Assembly: GCF_012844305.1 (NCBI RefSeq)
Contig: NZ_JABANE010000009.1
Coordinates: 62,001-126,000, forward strand
Direction of reading: 5' to 3'
Length of the DNA stretch: 64,000 nt
Source of the DNA: Flammeovirga aprica JL-4
GTDB taxonomy: Bacteria > Bacteroidota > Bacteroidia > Cytophagales > Flammeovirgaceae
Below, piece after piece: positions 45,989-55,035 of the stretch; the first letter of the stretch is position 1, and every line of letters starts with the position of its first letter. A program made the position numbers and the translations under genes. Under the pieces are notes generated by a model, which did not search any database, was not told where the DNA came from, and worked only from the letters and a program-made list of their open reading frames with translations.

Positions 45989-46918
45989 ATGGCAGAAAGA
46001 ATAATTAAAATCGGTACTAGAAAAAGTAAGCTCGCTTTATGGCAAGCTTATTATGTAAAAGAGCTTTTGGAAAAGAATAATCATAAAGCTGAATTAGTAC
46101 TGATTGAAACAAAAGGAGATAAAATTTTAGACCGTTCATTATCAAAAATTGGCTCAAAAGGTGTTTTCACTGAAGAGCTGGAAGAACAGTTGAGAAATGG
46201 CGGTATTGATATAGCAGTACACAGTGCAAAAGATATGCAAGCTTCGTTAGGTGATGATTTTGAGTTGATTGCCTTTACAGAAAGAGAAGCGTGTCATGAT
46301 GTATTTGTGAGCCATAAAGAAGGATTGGAAATCAATGCTTCTTCTGAGATTGTCATCGGTACATCTTCAGTAAGAAGAGTGGCAATGCTGAAAAAGCACT
46401 TTCCTAATGCAAAAATTGTTGATGTAAGAGGAAATCTTCAAACAAGAATTCAGAAAATGAAAGACGGTTTATGTGATGTATTGATGCTTGCTTACGCTGG
46501 AGTTCATAGAATGGAATACGATGATATGATCGTACATGAACTACCGTTAGATACTTTTACTCCTGCAACTGGTCAAGGTTGTGTCGCTATTGAATCAGCC
46601 GTTACATTGGATTCTGAGGTGAAAGAAGCGGTACGAAAAGCTATCAATGACGAAGATACTGAGCGTTGTGTAAGAGGGGAAAGAGCTTTCTTAAAAGAGT
46701 TGCAGGGTGGATGTAGTATTCCTGCATTTTGTTTGGCAACTTGGACAGAAGATAAACAAATTAATATCACAGGTGGTTTAGCAGTTCCGGAAGGTAAACC
46801 GCAAATCCGTTACACCTATACTGTAGATGCCGATAAAGTAGAAGAGGCAGGAACTCAAATTGCAAAGGAAACTTTAGCGAATGGAGGTGCTGAGTTATTG
46901 GCAGAATTAAAAAACTAA
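45989..46918 (+). CDS. hemC: hydroxymethylbilane synthase (porphobilinogen deaminase)
   Basis: Polymerises four porphobilinogens into hydroxymethylbilane in haem synthesis. Landmarks are [15 protein letters not shown] at the N-terminus, [29 protein letters not shown] and the cofactor-binding cysteine in [10 protein letters not shown]. At 309 aa it is full length. A TATCTTCG about 22 nt before the start resembles a -7 element. nuoB begins 16 nt after the stop, so hemC leads an operon with two complex I genes. Other haem genes are not in the window. Confidence 0.95.
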   Translation: MAERIIKIGTRKSKLALWQAYYVKELLEKNNHKAELVLIETKGDKILDRSLSKIGSKGVFTEELEEQLRNGGIDIAVHSAKDMQASLGDDFELIAFTEREACHDVFVSHKEGLEINASSEIVIGTSSVRRVAMLKKHFPNAKIVDVRGNLQTRIQKMKDGLCDVLMLAYAGVHRMEYDDMIVHELPLDTFTPATGQGCVAIESAVTLDSEVKEAVRKAINDEDTERCVRGERAFLKELQGGCSIPAFCLATWTEDKQINITGGLAVPEGKPQIRYTYTVDADKVEEAGTQIAKETLANGGAELLAELKN

Positions 46919-46934
46919 ACTTTACTACATTACT

Positions 46935-47459
46935 ATGAAAGGACTGATGGACCAGAATTTTGGTCAAGGAGAAATAGTTATATCAAAAGTAGACGATTTA
47001 ATCAACTGGGCTCGTTTGTCATCACTATGGCCTTTGGGTTTTGGTTTGGCTTGCTGTGCCATTGAAATGATGAGTACGTTTGCTTCCAATTATGATTTGG
47101 ACCGTTTTGGGGTCTTTCCTAGAGCTTCACCTAGGCAATCGGATTGTATGATTATTTCAGGAACAGTAACTTTCAAAATGGCTGACAGAGTTCGTCGTTT
47201 GTACGAGCAAATGGCAGAGCCTAGATATGTGATTTCAATGGGGTCTTGCTCTAACTGTGGAGGTCCATACTGGGAACACGGCTATAATGTAGTAAAAGGA
47301 GTAGATAGAATTATTCCGGTAGATGTCTATGTGCCAGGGTGCCCACCAAGACCAGAAGCGCTGATTGGAGGTATTTTGAAGCTGAGAGATGAGATCAAGA
47401 AGGAAACTTTAATGGCTCCAACTGCTGTTGAAAATCTATTAAAAGAACAAACTGCCTAA
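46935..47459 (+). CDS. nuoB: NADH-quinone oxidoreductase subunit B
   Basis: Peripheral-arm subunit that holds iron-sulfur cluster N2, the last electron donor to quinone in complex I. The four ligands are visible: the tandem Cys pair (40-41) in [10 protein letters not shown]105 in MGSCSNCGG and C136 in VPGCPPRPE. At 174 aa it is complete. It is separated from nuoC by 2 nt. No nuoA precedes it. Confidence 0.95.
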   Translation: MKGLMDQNFGQGEIVISKVDDLINWARLSSLWPLGFGLACCAIEMMSTFASNYDLDRFGVFPRASPRQSDCMIISGTVTFKMADRVRRLYEQMAEPRYVISMGSCSNCGGPYWEHGYNVVKGVDRIIPVDVYVPGCPPRPEALIGGILKLRDEIKKETLMAPTAVENLLKEQTA

Positions 47460-47461
47460 CA

Positions 47462-47953
47462 ATGACAACAGAAGAAATATTAGCATTGATCAATGAAAAT
47501 CTTTCAGATTGTACATTGACTTATAACCCGATCAAACCACAAGATGAAATTATTGTGGAGGGAAAGGATATTGCGACAGTTTGCCAGTTTTTAAAAGAGA
47601 ATAAAACGACTTACTTCGATACACTTTCTTGCTTGACAGGGGTAGACAATGGTCCTGCAAAGAAGACTATGGAAGTGATTTATCATTTGTATTCTATTCC
47701 TTTTGGTCATAAACTGACGTTGAAAGTGATGTTGGATAGAGAGTCACCTTCACTGCCAAGTGTGACATCTGTGTGGAAAGCAGCGGATTGGCATGAAAGA
47801 GAAGCGTATGATTTAGTGGGGATGAAATTTGAAAACCATCCTGATCTCAGAAGAATTCTTTCGCCAGACGATTGGGTAGGACATCCATTACAGAAAGATT
47901 ATGAGCCAGAGGAAAGATACCATGGCATCAAAATCAAGTACGAAAAAGATTAA
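47462..47953 (+). CDS. nuoC: NADH-quinone oxidoreductase subunit C
   Basis: The 30-kDa peripheral-arm subunit of complex I, 163 aa. The family signature is WHEREAYDLVGMKFENHP, followed by LRRILSPDDWVGHPLQKDY. It is not fused to nuoD. The stop codon is followed after 1 nt by palindromic repeat copy 5 and then a terminator, so the cluster ends here and nuoD onward must lie elsewhere. Confidence 0.93.
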   Translation: MTTEEILALINENLSDCTLTYNPIKPQDEIIVEGKDIATVCQFLKENKTTYFDTLSCLTGVDNGPAKKTMEVIYHLYSIPFGHKLTLKVMLDRESPSLPSVTSVWKAADWHEREAYDLVGMKFENHPDLRRILSPDDWVGHPLQKDYEPEERYHGIKIKYEKD

Positions 47954-47954
47954 T

Positions 47955-47982
47955 GTAGGGGTAAACCTATGTGTTTACCCGC
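47955..47982 (+). repeat. palindromic 3'-end repeat, copy 5 (compensatory stem change)
   Basis: Here the arms are GGGTAAAC and GTTTACCC: the G:C pair found in other copies is replaced by A:T on both sides, keeping the stem. It starts 1 nt after the nuoC stop and is oriented with it. Confidence 0.9.
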
Positions 47983-48058
47983 CTTTGATGAATGCCTAAC
48001 CTCATAAGTTCACCAAATATTGGTGAGGGAGAAGTATCCATCAATTTTTCAATAATAA

Positions 48059-48103
48059 AAAAAGAGCAATTGTATTTTTTATAGATTACAATTGCTCTTT
48101 TTT
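48059..48103. terminator. bidirectional terminator
   Basis: AAAAAGAGCAATTGTA pairs perfectly with TACAATTGCTCTTTTT across a 12-nt loop, between convergent nuoC and the membrane protein gene. Confidence 0.88.
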
Positions 48104-48122
48104 ATTAAGTAGGAAGTTGAAT

Positions 48123-49058
48123 TTATTTCTTCGATTTTTGACCAAATTGTCTTCTTGACATTTCAAATAAAACTAAGAATACCAATGTTATAGCAACTCC
48201 TATTACATTCATAACACTCATATCTTTTGAGAAAGCGATGATTCTACCAATAAGAGATAGAAGCGTCAATGCCATGCCAATTGTAATGATATTTTTAGTG
48301 AAATAAATAATACCCACAGAAGCATAAAGCAATTGAAAAAGTATATTGACATTCGTTCTTAAGCTTGATTGTCCCATCCAGATATCTGAAAAGTATAAGC
48401 AGAAGATCATAAAGTAGAAGATCAGTTGGGAATTATGTAAACCTTGAGTTTCAACTGTCGCATCTTTTCCTTCGTGGTCATTATTTCCTGAGAAAATACG
48501 GAGTAAAATATAACCAGCGCCTATACCAAATACGTAGATTAAAGCTCCCCAAAGTACTTGACTGATAATGATATCATTACTAAGACTGTCCCTGAACTGA
48601 ATAAAAGAACTAGTAGCAGACATCAGTACGTAAATACCAAAACCTGCAATTAAGTGCATCAAGTTTTTAGTAGTTATAAAATGACGTATGATCAATAATG
48701 AAATGATCAAAACGACAAGTTTTCTAGAAAGCTTATGCAATATCGTTTCTAAAAGTATCTCTTCTCCTCCATGAAGAATGTAAAGATTCAGCATCACACT
48801 TAACCATAGGCCAAGGATACCAATCCAGAACACTGCTTTTTCTTTATATCCTTTTAAAAACCCTATTCCTAAAAATAGAATAGCAGGTGAACTGAAAAAA
48901 CTTGTAAAGATAAGTCCAATTGTAGTCCATGTGCTCGCACCTGCTCCACTGATTAATCCATATATAAGTGGAATAATTTGTACAATGACAAAACCAAGTC
49001 CAAAGGCTAGACCAAAGTTTTTGTACTCTTTTTCTGTTTGTAATGTTAGTTTATTCAT
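48123..49058 (-). CDS. multi-pass membrane protein of unknown function
   Basis: A 311-aa integral membrane protein with about nine or ten hydrophobic segments, for example LAFGLGFVIVQIIPLIYGLI, ILGLWLSVMLNLYIL, LVVLIISLLIIRHFI and VIGVAITLVFLVLFEM. A soluble loop with NNDHEGKDATVETQG lies near the middle and the tail is basic. I do not recognise the family. It begins 36 nt after rdgB on the same strand and is probably last in a three-gene operon. Confidence 0.7.
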   Translation of the reverse strand: MNKLTLQTEKEYKNFGLAFGLGFVIVQIIPLIYGLISGAGASTWTTIGLIFTSFFSSPAILFLGIGFLKGYKEKAVFWIGILGLWLSVMLNLYILHGGEEILLETILHKLSRKLVVLIISLLIIRHFITTKNLMHLIAGFGIYVLMSATSSFIQFRDSLSNDIIISQVLWGALIYVFGIGAGYILLRIFSGNNDHEGKDATVETQGLHNSQLIFYFMIFCLYFSDIWMGQSSLRTNVNILFQLLYASVGIIYFTKNIITIGMALTLLSLIGRIIAFSKDMSVMNVIGVAITLVFLVLFEMSRRQFGQKSKK

Positions 49059-49094
49059 AAAAATAAAAAAGTAGTGAAAGTAAGATCAATAAAT

Positions 49095-49676
49095 TTAAAC
49101 CTTATCTTTTAATAATTCAATTAATTTAGAAACCGCTCTTCCTCTATGGCTAATTTTATTTTTCTCAGTAGAAGATAACTGAGCAAAGGTTTTGGTTTCA
49201 TTCTCAGGCTGGAAAATAGGGTCATATCCAAATCCTTGATCACCTGTTCTTTCAGAAATAATTTCACCTTTCGCTTCTCCCTCTACTTGTTCTATATTTC
49301 CTTCCCAAAGCAACGTAATGACCGTTCTAAATCTAGCGGATCTGTCTTCTTTTCCTTCAAGGTTTTTCAAAACCAAATCCATATTATCTTCAGAATCACG
49401 TTGAGGACCTGCGTATCTTGCAGAGTAAACACCTGGCTCATTGTTAAGTGCCGTTACTTCTAAGCCTGTGTCATCCGCAAAGCAACTTACCCCATAATTA
49501 TCCCAAACGTATTGTGCCTTTTGTAAAGAGTTTCCTTCTAAAGTTTCTTGTGTTTCAGGCAACTCTTCTTCACAGCCAATTTCTTTAAGACTTACAATTG
49601 TGTAAAGTCCATCCAATTGCTGTTGTATTTCCTTTAATTTATTGACATTGTTTGTCGCAAAACAGATTTTTTTCAT
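49095..49676 (-). CDS. rdgB: RdgB/HAM1-family non-canonical purine NTP pyrophosphatase
   Basis: Hydrolyses dITP, XTP and related nucleotides to monophosphates, keeping deaminated bases out of DNA. Diagnostic segments are CFATNNVNKLKEI, CFADDTGLEVTAL, GVYSARYAG, GFGYDPIFQP and SHRGRAVSKL. At 193 aa it has the normal length. It lies 39 nt downstream of the GNAT gene on the same strand. Confidence 0.95.
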   Translation of the reverse strand: MKKICFATNNVNKLKEIQQQLDGLYTIVSLKEIGCEEELPETQETLEGNSLQKAQYVWDNYGVSCFADDTGLEVTALNNEPGVYSARYAGPQRDSEDNMDLVLKNLEGKEDRSARFRTVITLLWEGNIEQVEGEAKGEIISERTGDQGFGYDPIFQPENETKTFAQLSSTEKNKISHRGRAVSKLIELLKDKV

Positions 49677-49715
49677 TTTAAATAAGATTAATTACGCACA
49701 CTTTTTTTATGGCCA

Positions 49716-50270
49716 CTAATTACGGAACTTTTCTTTAAACTCTTTCAAAAAATCCTCATCATAAGGTTCCTTATCCACTTCTTCTTTATAAACTTCAAAT
49801 CCAGCTTTTTGATAGACTTTAATTGCTGAAGGGTGATCATATTCACAAGTATGCAACCATACATTTTCTACCTCCTCTAACTTTTCGATTTGATGAGTGG
49901 CATGAGTAAGGAAAGGCAATCCCAATTGTTTTCCGATATAATCTGGCATCAGACCGAAGTAAACGATTTCGGGTCTTGTTACATCTTTAAAATCAAATTC
50001 TATAAAACCGGCTGTTTTTCCTTCTACTTCTAGTAAATAGAATTTAGACTCCGGTGAGTTTAACCAGTCGCTTAATTCTTCTTCAGCCATCAAAACTCTT
50101 CCAGTCCAGCCCCAATCTTTCCCAATAGCATTATACACATCAAGGTATTCTACGTTATTTTTAGGGGCCCACTCTTTGATTTCTCCCTTCAAAGAAAACT
50201 TTAAATGTGTCTGTATTTGTTTGTCTTTCTGTAAATACCATGTTTTTACAGGAATAGTGATATAACCCAT
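49716..50270 (-). CDS. GNAT-family N-acetyltransferase
   Basis: Acetyl-CoA-dependent transferase of 184 aa. I use the ATG at 50270 (MGYITIPVKTWYLQKDKQI); the longer frame to 50429 would overlap the divergent YciO-like gene and adds 53 non-GNAT residues. The fold shows strand-loop GFIEFDF, the acetyl-CoA-binding segment PDYIGKQLGLPFLTHA (a variant of Q/RxxGxG/A) and the late HPSAIKVYQKAGFEVYKEE. The substrate is unknown; an amine or a small molecule is likely. First gene of the operon with rdgB. Confidence 0.85.
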   Translation of the reverse strand: MGYITIPVKTWYLQKDKQIQTHLKFSLKGEIKEWAPKNNVEYLDVYNAIGKDWGWTGRVLMAEEELSDWLNSPESKFYLLEVEGKTAGFIEFDFKDVTRPEIVYFGLMPDYIGKQLGLPFLTHATHQIEKLEEVENVWLHTCEYDHPSAIKVYQKAGFEVYKEEVDKEPYDEDFLKEFKEKFRN

Positions 50271-50390
50271 TGTCTTCTCTAATTTTTTATTCAGATCTTC
50301 AATATTAATGAAAAGTTTTGTTGAGTTTACCGTAAGATATGGGTAATTTAATAATGTATAGATTATCTTCACTCCTTTAAAAGTAAAGCC

Positions 50391-51017
50391 ATGGCAGAAT
50401 TTTTTAGAATAAACGCAGATAATCCCCAAGAGAGATTACTCAATCAGGTGGTAAATATCTTAAGAAAAGGAGGGTTAATAATTTATCCAACGGATACAGT
50501 TTACGGTGTAGGGTGTGACCTTATGAATCAAAATGCATTGAAGAAGCTGATCCGTTTTAAAGGATTAAAACCAAATAAAATGAACCTGTCTTTTATCTGT
50601 TATGATCTTTCAGATATTACTAACTATGTAAAGCACATTGAAACACCTACATTCAGGTTGTTGAAAAAAGCTTTACCGGGACCGTTTACCTTTATCATGC
50701 AAGCGAGTAATTCAGTACCAAAGCTGGTGGACTCCAAGAAAAAAGAGGTAGGTATTCGTGTGCCGGATCACAATATTCCAAGAGAACTAGTCAATCTATT
50801 AGGTAACCCAATTGTAACCACTTCATTGAAAATGGATGATGATATTCAAGAATATCCAACAGATCCAGAATTGATTTATGAAGAATATGGCCACTTAGTA
50901 GATGCTGTAATTGATGGTGGATACGGAAATATCCATTTATCTACAGTAATTAACCTAGTTGGCGGAGATTTTGATGTAGTTCGTCAAGGTTTGGGAGAAA
51001 TAGAAGATTATCTGTAA
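50391..51017 (+). CDS. YciO-like Sua5/YrdC-family protein
   Basis: A 208-aa protein of the Sua5/YciO/YrdC superfamily. Its overall pattern (AEFFRINADNPQERLLNQ, then GGLIIYPTDTVYGVGCD, LPGPFTFIMQAS, VGIRVPDH, DGGYGNIHLSTVI) follows E. coli YciO more than the short TsaC. YrdC-type proteins make threonylcarbamoyl-AMP for tRNA t6A; YciO activity is weaker or uncertain. The active-site Lys/Arg/Ser pattern seems kept (KPNKMNLS), so a TsaC role is possible. It precedes the SDR gene by 53 nt. Confidence 0.88.
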   Translation: MAEFFRINADNPQERLLNQVVNILRKGGLIIYPTDTVYGVGCDLMNQNALKKLIRFKGLKPNKMNLSFICYDLSDITNYVKHIETPTFRLLKKALPGPFTFIMQASNSVPKLVDSKKKEVGIRVPDHNIPRELVNLLGNPIVTTSLKMDDDIQEYPTDPELIYEEYGHLVDAVIDGGYGNIHLSTVINLVGGDFDVVRQGLGEIEDYL

Positions 51018-51070
51018 GAAGCATAATCGAGCTACGTTTAAAGACAAAATTTACATATTTACAATAAATC

Positions 51071-52006
51071 ATGAAACGAGTATTAATCACGGGAGCCGCC
51101 GGTTTCCTTGGGTCACATCTGTGTGACAAATTTTTGGCAAATGGTTTCAAAGTAGTAGGGATGGATAACTTCCTTACAGGTAGTGAAGATAACATTTCGC
51201 ACCTTTTTGGAAATCCAAACTTTGAGTTCTACCACCATGATGTTACAAAGTTTGTACACGTATCAGGTGATTTAGATTACATCCTTCACTTTGCCTCTCC
51301 TGCAAGCCCAATTGACTATCTAGAAATGCCAATCCAAACATTGAAAGTAGGTTCATTAGCACCTTACAACTTATTAGGTTTGGCAAGAGTGAAAAAAGCA
51401 CGTTTTATGATTGCTTCTACTTCAGAGGTATATGGTGACCCTAATGTACACCCTCAAAAAGAGGATTACTGGGGTAACGTAAATCCAATTGGACCAAGAG
51501 GAGTTTATGATGAAGCAAAGCGTTTTCAGGAAGCAATTACGATGGGATACCATACATTCCATGGTGTGAATACGGGTATGGTAAGAATCTTTAATACTTA
51601 CGGACCTCGTATGCGTCTGAATGACGGTAGAGCATTGCCGGCATTTATGAGCCAAGCATTAAGAGGAGAAGATATTACAGTTTTCGGTGATGGTTCACAA
51701 ACAAGGTCGTTCTGTTATGTAGACGATTTAGTGGAAGGTATTTACAGATTAACAATGTCTGATTACCATGATCCAGTAAATATTGGTAATCCTCAGGAAA
51801 TCACTATTAAAGAATTTGCTGAAGAGATTGTGAAGTTGACGGACTCAGGTTCTAAGATTGTTTATCATGATCTTCCTAAAGATGATCCAAAACAGCGTCA
51901 GCCAGATATTACTAGAGCAAAAGAAATTTTAGATTGGGAACCGAAAGTAGATCGATCTGAAGGACTTAAGCGTACTTTAGAATATTTTATGCAAAAAGTG
52001 AAATAG
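51071..52006 (+). CDS. UDP-glucuronate decarboxylase-like SDR enzyme
   Basis: Extended short-chain dehydrogenase of 311 aa, probably making UDP-xylose from UDP-glucuronate for surface polysaccharide. The NAD site is [31 protein letters not shown] and [15 protein letters not shown] (catalytic Tyr and Lys) are hallmarks of this group; the usual YDEGKR reads YDEAKR here. [19 protein letters not shown] follows. A related nucleotide-sugar epimerase is the alternative. It ends at a strong hairpin (52055-52110). Confidence 0.85.
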   Translation: MKRVLITGAAGFLGSHLCDKFLANGFKVVGMDNFLTGSEDNISHLFGNPNFEFYHHDVTKFVHVSGDLDYILHFASPASPIDYLEMPIQTLKVGSLAPYNLLGLARVKKARFMIASTSEVYGDPNVHPQKEDYWGNVNPIGPRGVYDEAKRFQEAITMGYHTFHGVNTGMVRIFNTYGPRMRLNDGRALPAFMSQALRGEDITVFGDGSQTRSFCYVDDLVEGIYRLTMSDYHDPVNIGNPQEITIKEFAEEIVKLTDSGSKIVYHDLPKDDPKQRQPDITRAKEILDWEPKVDRSEGLKRTLEYFMQKVK

Positions 52007-52054
52007 ATTTTGACTTTAAAGTACACTTAGCTGTATATTGAGTTTAGAAAAGAA

Positions 52055-52110
52055 TTTAGAGCATGTTTAATGTATTTTTATGAAAATAATTTACATTGAT
52101 ATGCTCTAAA
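52055..52110 (+). terminator. hairpin after the SDR gene
   Basis: TTTAGAGCAT pairs perfectly with ATGCTCTAAA, and inner parts (TAATGT with ACATT) extend the stem. It lacks a clean T-run, so termination is plausible rather than certain. Confidence 0.5.
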
Positions 52111-52189
52111 GTTTATAAAAATAAACGAATGAAAATTCATTATTAAACTATTTTTGTAAGCAGTTTTTTATTTTAATCATTAACGTTTA

Positions 52190-52220
52190 TTTGCTTGAAC
52201 TAACATTAATGTTATATTTG
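52190..52220 (+). promoter_or_regulatory. Bacteroidota-type promoter of the TerB-like gene
   Basis: TTTG (52190-52193), exactly 19 nt, then TATATTTG (52213-52220) matches the consensus TTTG-N19-TAnnTTTG. The start codon is 28 nt downstream. This is the best promoter in the window. Confidence 0.75.
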
Positions 52221-52247
52221 TCTAGACAAAACCTCCAATTATAAAAA

Positions 52248-52619
52248 ATGACTAGTGAAGAGAAAAAAGCTTATCTATTAATCAAATCGGTGATATTCCA
52301 TTATCACGGGCTAGATGAGGATGAACAAGCAATCTTGGAGGAGACTGCCACTAACATTCAAGGTCATGAAGAATTGGAATGGGCAACACAGTTTATCGGA
52401 GAAGATTATGTCAATGCTTTCGATAGAGCAAAAGATTATCTCTCTGATGTAATGATGGATTTTCCTCCAGAAACGAGATTAAAATATATACGTCTTGCAT
52501 GGGATGCCAACAATAGAAAAGGGTATATCAGTGAGATGGAAGCTACCGCTATGCTCAAATTAGCCAACACTTTAGGTGTGCAAGGCGACTTCTTAGCGTA
52601 TATTAAGTCAGCGAATTAG
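52248..52619 (+). CDS. small TerB-like helical protein
   Basis: A 123-aa, acidic, all-helical cytoplasmic protein. The segment ETRLKYIRLAWDANNRKGYI, followed by SEMEATAMLKLANTLG, resembles the TerB (tellurite-resistance) fold, in which an EF-hand-like Asp/Asn-Gly turn sits between helices. The assignment is by pattern only. It stands alone behind a strong promoter, and a short AT-rich stem-loop with T-run (about 52650-52680) follows it. Confidence 0.6.
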   Translation: MTSEEKKAYLLIKSVIFHYHGLDEDEQAILEETATNIQGHEELEWATQFIGEDYVNAFDRAKDYLSDVMMDFPPETRLKYIRLAWDANNRKGYISEMEATAMLKLANTLGVQGDFLAYIKSAN

Positions 52620-52763
52620 AAAAAAAAGACACTTTTTAGTAGATATGAACCTCTTCTTTATAAAGGAGAGGTTTTTTTTGTGCAAATTCGCGTAAGTATT
52701 CGTATTCGTGAGAATGTAGTCTGTGACTTCATGTCATGTATTACAACAGAAAAAGAGAGGAAC

Positions 52764-53489
52764 ATGAATAAAAAAGTTGAGTTTCAACACATCGGTAAAA
52801 TGCCTTATGCCAAGGCGTGGGATTACCAAACAGAATTGTTTGATGCTATTGTTCAGACAAAACTAGAAAATAGAAAGAGAACAGACAGAGGAGAGGAACC
52901 AATTGAAACAAAAAATTATTTGTTGTTTGTGGAGCACCCTCATGTGTATACATTAGGAAAAAGTGGTAAAGAAGAACACCTTTTGTTAGATCAGCAAGGG
53001 TTGGAGAAAGAGCACGTTGAGTTTTTTAAAATCAACAGAGGAGGAGATATCACTTATCATGGTCCCGGGCAGATAGTTGGTTACCCTATTTTAGACCTTG
53101 ATAATTTCTTCACGGATATACACAAATACCTTCGCTTTTTAGAAGAAGCTATCATTTTAACGTTAGCGGATTTCGGTATAAAAGCAGGTAGAATAGACGG
53201 TTTAACGGGTGTTTGGATTGGAGAGGAAAATGATCCAAACCCTAGAAAAATATGTGCGATGGGTGTCAAAACAAGTAGATGGGTGACCATGCATGGTTTT
53301 GCACTTAATGTCAATGCGGATCTAAAATTCTTTGGAAACATTGTCCCTTGCGGTATTTCTGACAAAGCAGTTACCTCTATGGAACATGAATTAGGTCATG
53401 CAGTCAATATGCAAGAAGTGGAAGCGGTATTGAAGAATCACCTTGCAACGCTTTTTGAAATGGAAATTTTTGAGAACCAAAATCACTAA
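52764..53489 (+). CDS. lipB: lipoyl(octanoyl) transferase
   Basis: Moves octanoate from acyl carrier protein to lipoyl domains of oxoacid dehydrogenases. I start at the ATG giving MNKKVEFQHIGKMPYAKAWD; GAGAGG lies just upstream, and the longer frame reads through the preceding terminator area. Motifs are RGGDITYHGPGQIVGYP, AMGVKTSRWVTMHGFALNVN (catalytic Lys) and VPCGISDKAVTSM (catalytic Cys). About 241 aa. aroA begins 7 nt after the stop. lipA is not in the window. Confidence 0.95.
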   Translation: MNKKVEFQHIGKMPYAKAWDYQTELFDAIVQTKLENRKRTDRGEEPIETKNYLLFVEHPHVYTLGKSGKEEHLLLDQQGLEKEHVEFFKINRGGDITYHGPGQIVGYPILDLDNFFTDIHKYLRFLEEAIILTLADFGIKAGRIDGLTGVWIGEENDPNPRKICAMGVKTSRWVTMHGFALNVNADLKFFGNIVPCGISDKAVTSMEHELGHAVNMQEVEAVLKNHLATLFEMEIFENQNH

Positions 53490-53496
53490 CAGACAG

Positions 53497-54708
53497 ATGA
53501 AAATTTATCACCCTACGAAAAAAGTGAGTTTAGATGTGCCTTTGGTATCTTCTAAAAGTGAAAGTAACAGGGCTTTAATTATTCAAGCATCCGCAACAGA
53601 GGATATTCAATTGGACAATATCTCAATGGCGAGAGATACGCAGACTATGATGCGTTTATTGGATAGCGATGAGCTTACATTGGATGTATTAGATGCAGGA
53701 ACAACAATGCGTTTCCTTACGGCTTACGTTACAGCAAATAGCCGTGAGACCATAATGACAGGAACAGCAAGAATGCAAGAAAGACCAATTGGAATTCTTG
53801 TTGATGCTTTACGTTCGATTGGTGGAAACATTGATTATATGAACAATGAAGGTTATCCTCCACATAAAATCAAAAGTTTTGCACAGTCGACTGATACTGT
53901 AAATATCAGAGGAGATGTAAGTAGCCAATATATTTCTGCATTGCTATTAGTAGCACCTTCACTTCCTCAAGGATTAAAAATTGTATTGGAAGGAGATGTG
54001 AACTCTAAGCCTTACATCATGATGACATTAAGCTTGATGGAACGTTTTGGAGTAGAATATAAATGGGAGGACAATGTAATTACTGTTGCCCCTCAAAACT
54101 ACAAAAGCGGCGCTTATACGATTGAGTCAGATTGGTCGGGTGCAAGTTACTGGTACAGCATCGTAGCACTTTCTGATGAAGCGGAAGTAAAGATCATGAA
54201 CTTAAGAGAAGATTCTTTACAAGGTGATAAAGCTATTGTTGAAATCATGGAGCAATTAGGCGTGAAGAGTACTTTTGAAGCAGATGGTGTTCGTTTAACG
54301 AAAACAGGCTTAGCAGATAAGTTCTATTACGATTTCACTCACTGCCCTGATTTAGCACAGACTATTGTTTCTTTAGTAGCCGCTTTAGGTATGGAAGGAA
54401 GAATGATTGGTCTTCAAAGCTTGAGAATCAAAGAAACAGATAGAATTGCCGCACTTCAAAACGAAATCAAAAAATTAGGATTGGAGATTGAAGTAATTGG
54501 TGATGAAGAAATCAGAGTTCCAAAAGGAGGTATCAAGATCGAAGGACAAACTATCGATACTTATGATGACCACAGAATGGCAATGGCCTTTGCTCCATTA
54601 TCATTGCTTGGTGAATTGGACATTGAAGAACCTGGCGTAGTGGCAAAATCATACCCTAGCTATTGGGAAGATTTGAAAAATGCTGGCTTCGTAACAGAAG
54701 GTGAATAA
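53497..54708 (+). CDS. aroA: 3-phosphoshikimate 1-carboxyvinyltransferase (EPSP synthase)
   Basis: Shikimate-pathway enzyme joining PEP to shikimate 3-phosphate. I start at MKIYHPTKKVSLDVPLV, just after the lipB stop; the longer frame overlaps lipB. Family motifs include SKSESNRALI, DAGTTMRFLTAY, RPIGILVDALRSIGG, SSQYISALLL, DWSGASYWYS, RIKETDRIAAL and YDDHRMAMAF. About 403 aa, slightly short for the family (about 420-430) but complete. The PEP-site LxxNAGT stretch reads LDAGT, as in a divergent branch common in Bacteroidota. Confidence 0.93.
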   Translation: MKIYHPTKKVSLDVPLVSSKSESNRALIIQASATEDIQLDNISMARDTQTMMRLLDSDELTLDVLDAGTTMRFLTAYVTANSRETIMTGTARMQERPIGILVDALRSIGGNIDYMNNEGYPPHKIKSFAQSTDTVNIRGDVSSQYISALLLVAPSLPQGLKIVLEGDVNSKPYIMMTLSLMERFGVEYKWEDNVITVAPQNYKSGAYTIESDWSGASYWYSIVALSDEAEVKIMNLREDSLQGDKAIVEIMEQLGVKSTFEADGVRLTKTGLADKFYYDFTHCPDLAQTIVSLVAALGMEGRMIGLQSLRIKETDRIAALQNEIKKLGLEIEVIGDEEIRVPKGGIKIEGQTIDTYDDHRMAMAFAPLSLLGELDIEEPGVVAKSYPSYWEDLKNAGFVTEGE

Positions 54709-54884
54709 TATAAATTAAGATAAGTTCTAGGAAATAAGTAAAAGGATAATTTTTAAAGGGAAAAAGGAAGAGGTATGAGGGAAGATTGTGCCCTAAGAGC
54801 CATAATACGAACCATTTTTCTTACCTCTTAATTCTTAACTCTCACCTCAAAAAAATCCGTTCGCTTCTGTCTTAGTATTAAAAG

Positions 54885-55032
54885 TACTCAGTCAAAAATA
54901 AACTTAGGGAAGTAGTTGATTATTTTTTGTGAGTACAACGCAGGAAATGCAAAAAGTGATTCTCGTCTAAATTTTTGGAAGGCAGAAATCACAGAGAGTA
55001 AATAAGTAGTTTAAATAAATTTTGTCTGAGTA
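54885..55032. mobile_element. MITE-like element, copy 2
   Basis: Bounded by TA (54885-54886 and 55031-55032). The ends CTCAGTCAAAA (left) and, on the opposite strand, CTCAGACAAAA (right) are inverted repeats with one difference, so the outer GTACTCAG and CTGAGTAC are perfect. It shares with copy 1 an identical 24-nt block (54919-54942), GGCAG-N-AATCACA (54981-54993) and the ATTTTGTCT end, in the same order and spacing. No coding capacity. It ends 3 nt before the ATG of the marC-like gene. Confidence 0.65.
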
Positions 55033-55035
55033 CAT

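Noticed and set aside
50271-50429. N-terminal extension of the GNAT gene
   Set aside because: It would overlap the divergent YciO-like gene and the added residues have no GNAT character; the ATG at 50270 fits the domain start.
54761-54840. Weak inverted repeat (AAGAGGTA/TACCTCTT) after aroA as a terminator
   Set aside because: Long loop, short stem and no T-run; the surrounding purine/pyrimidine-rich sequence easily gives such matches.
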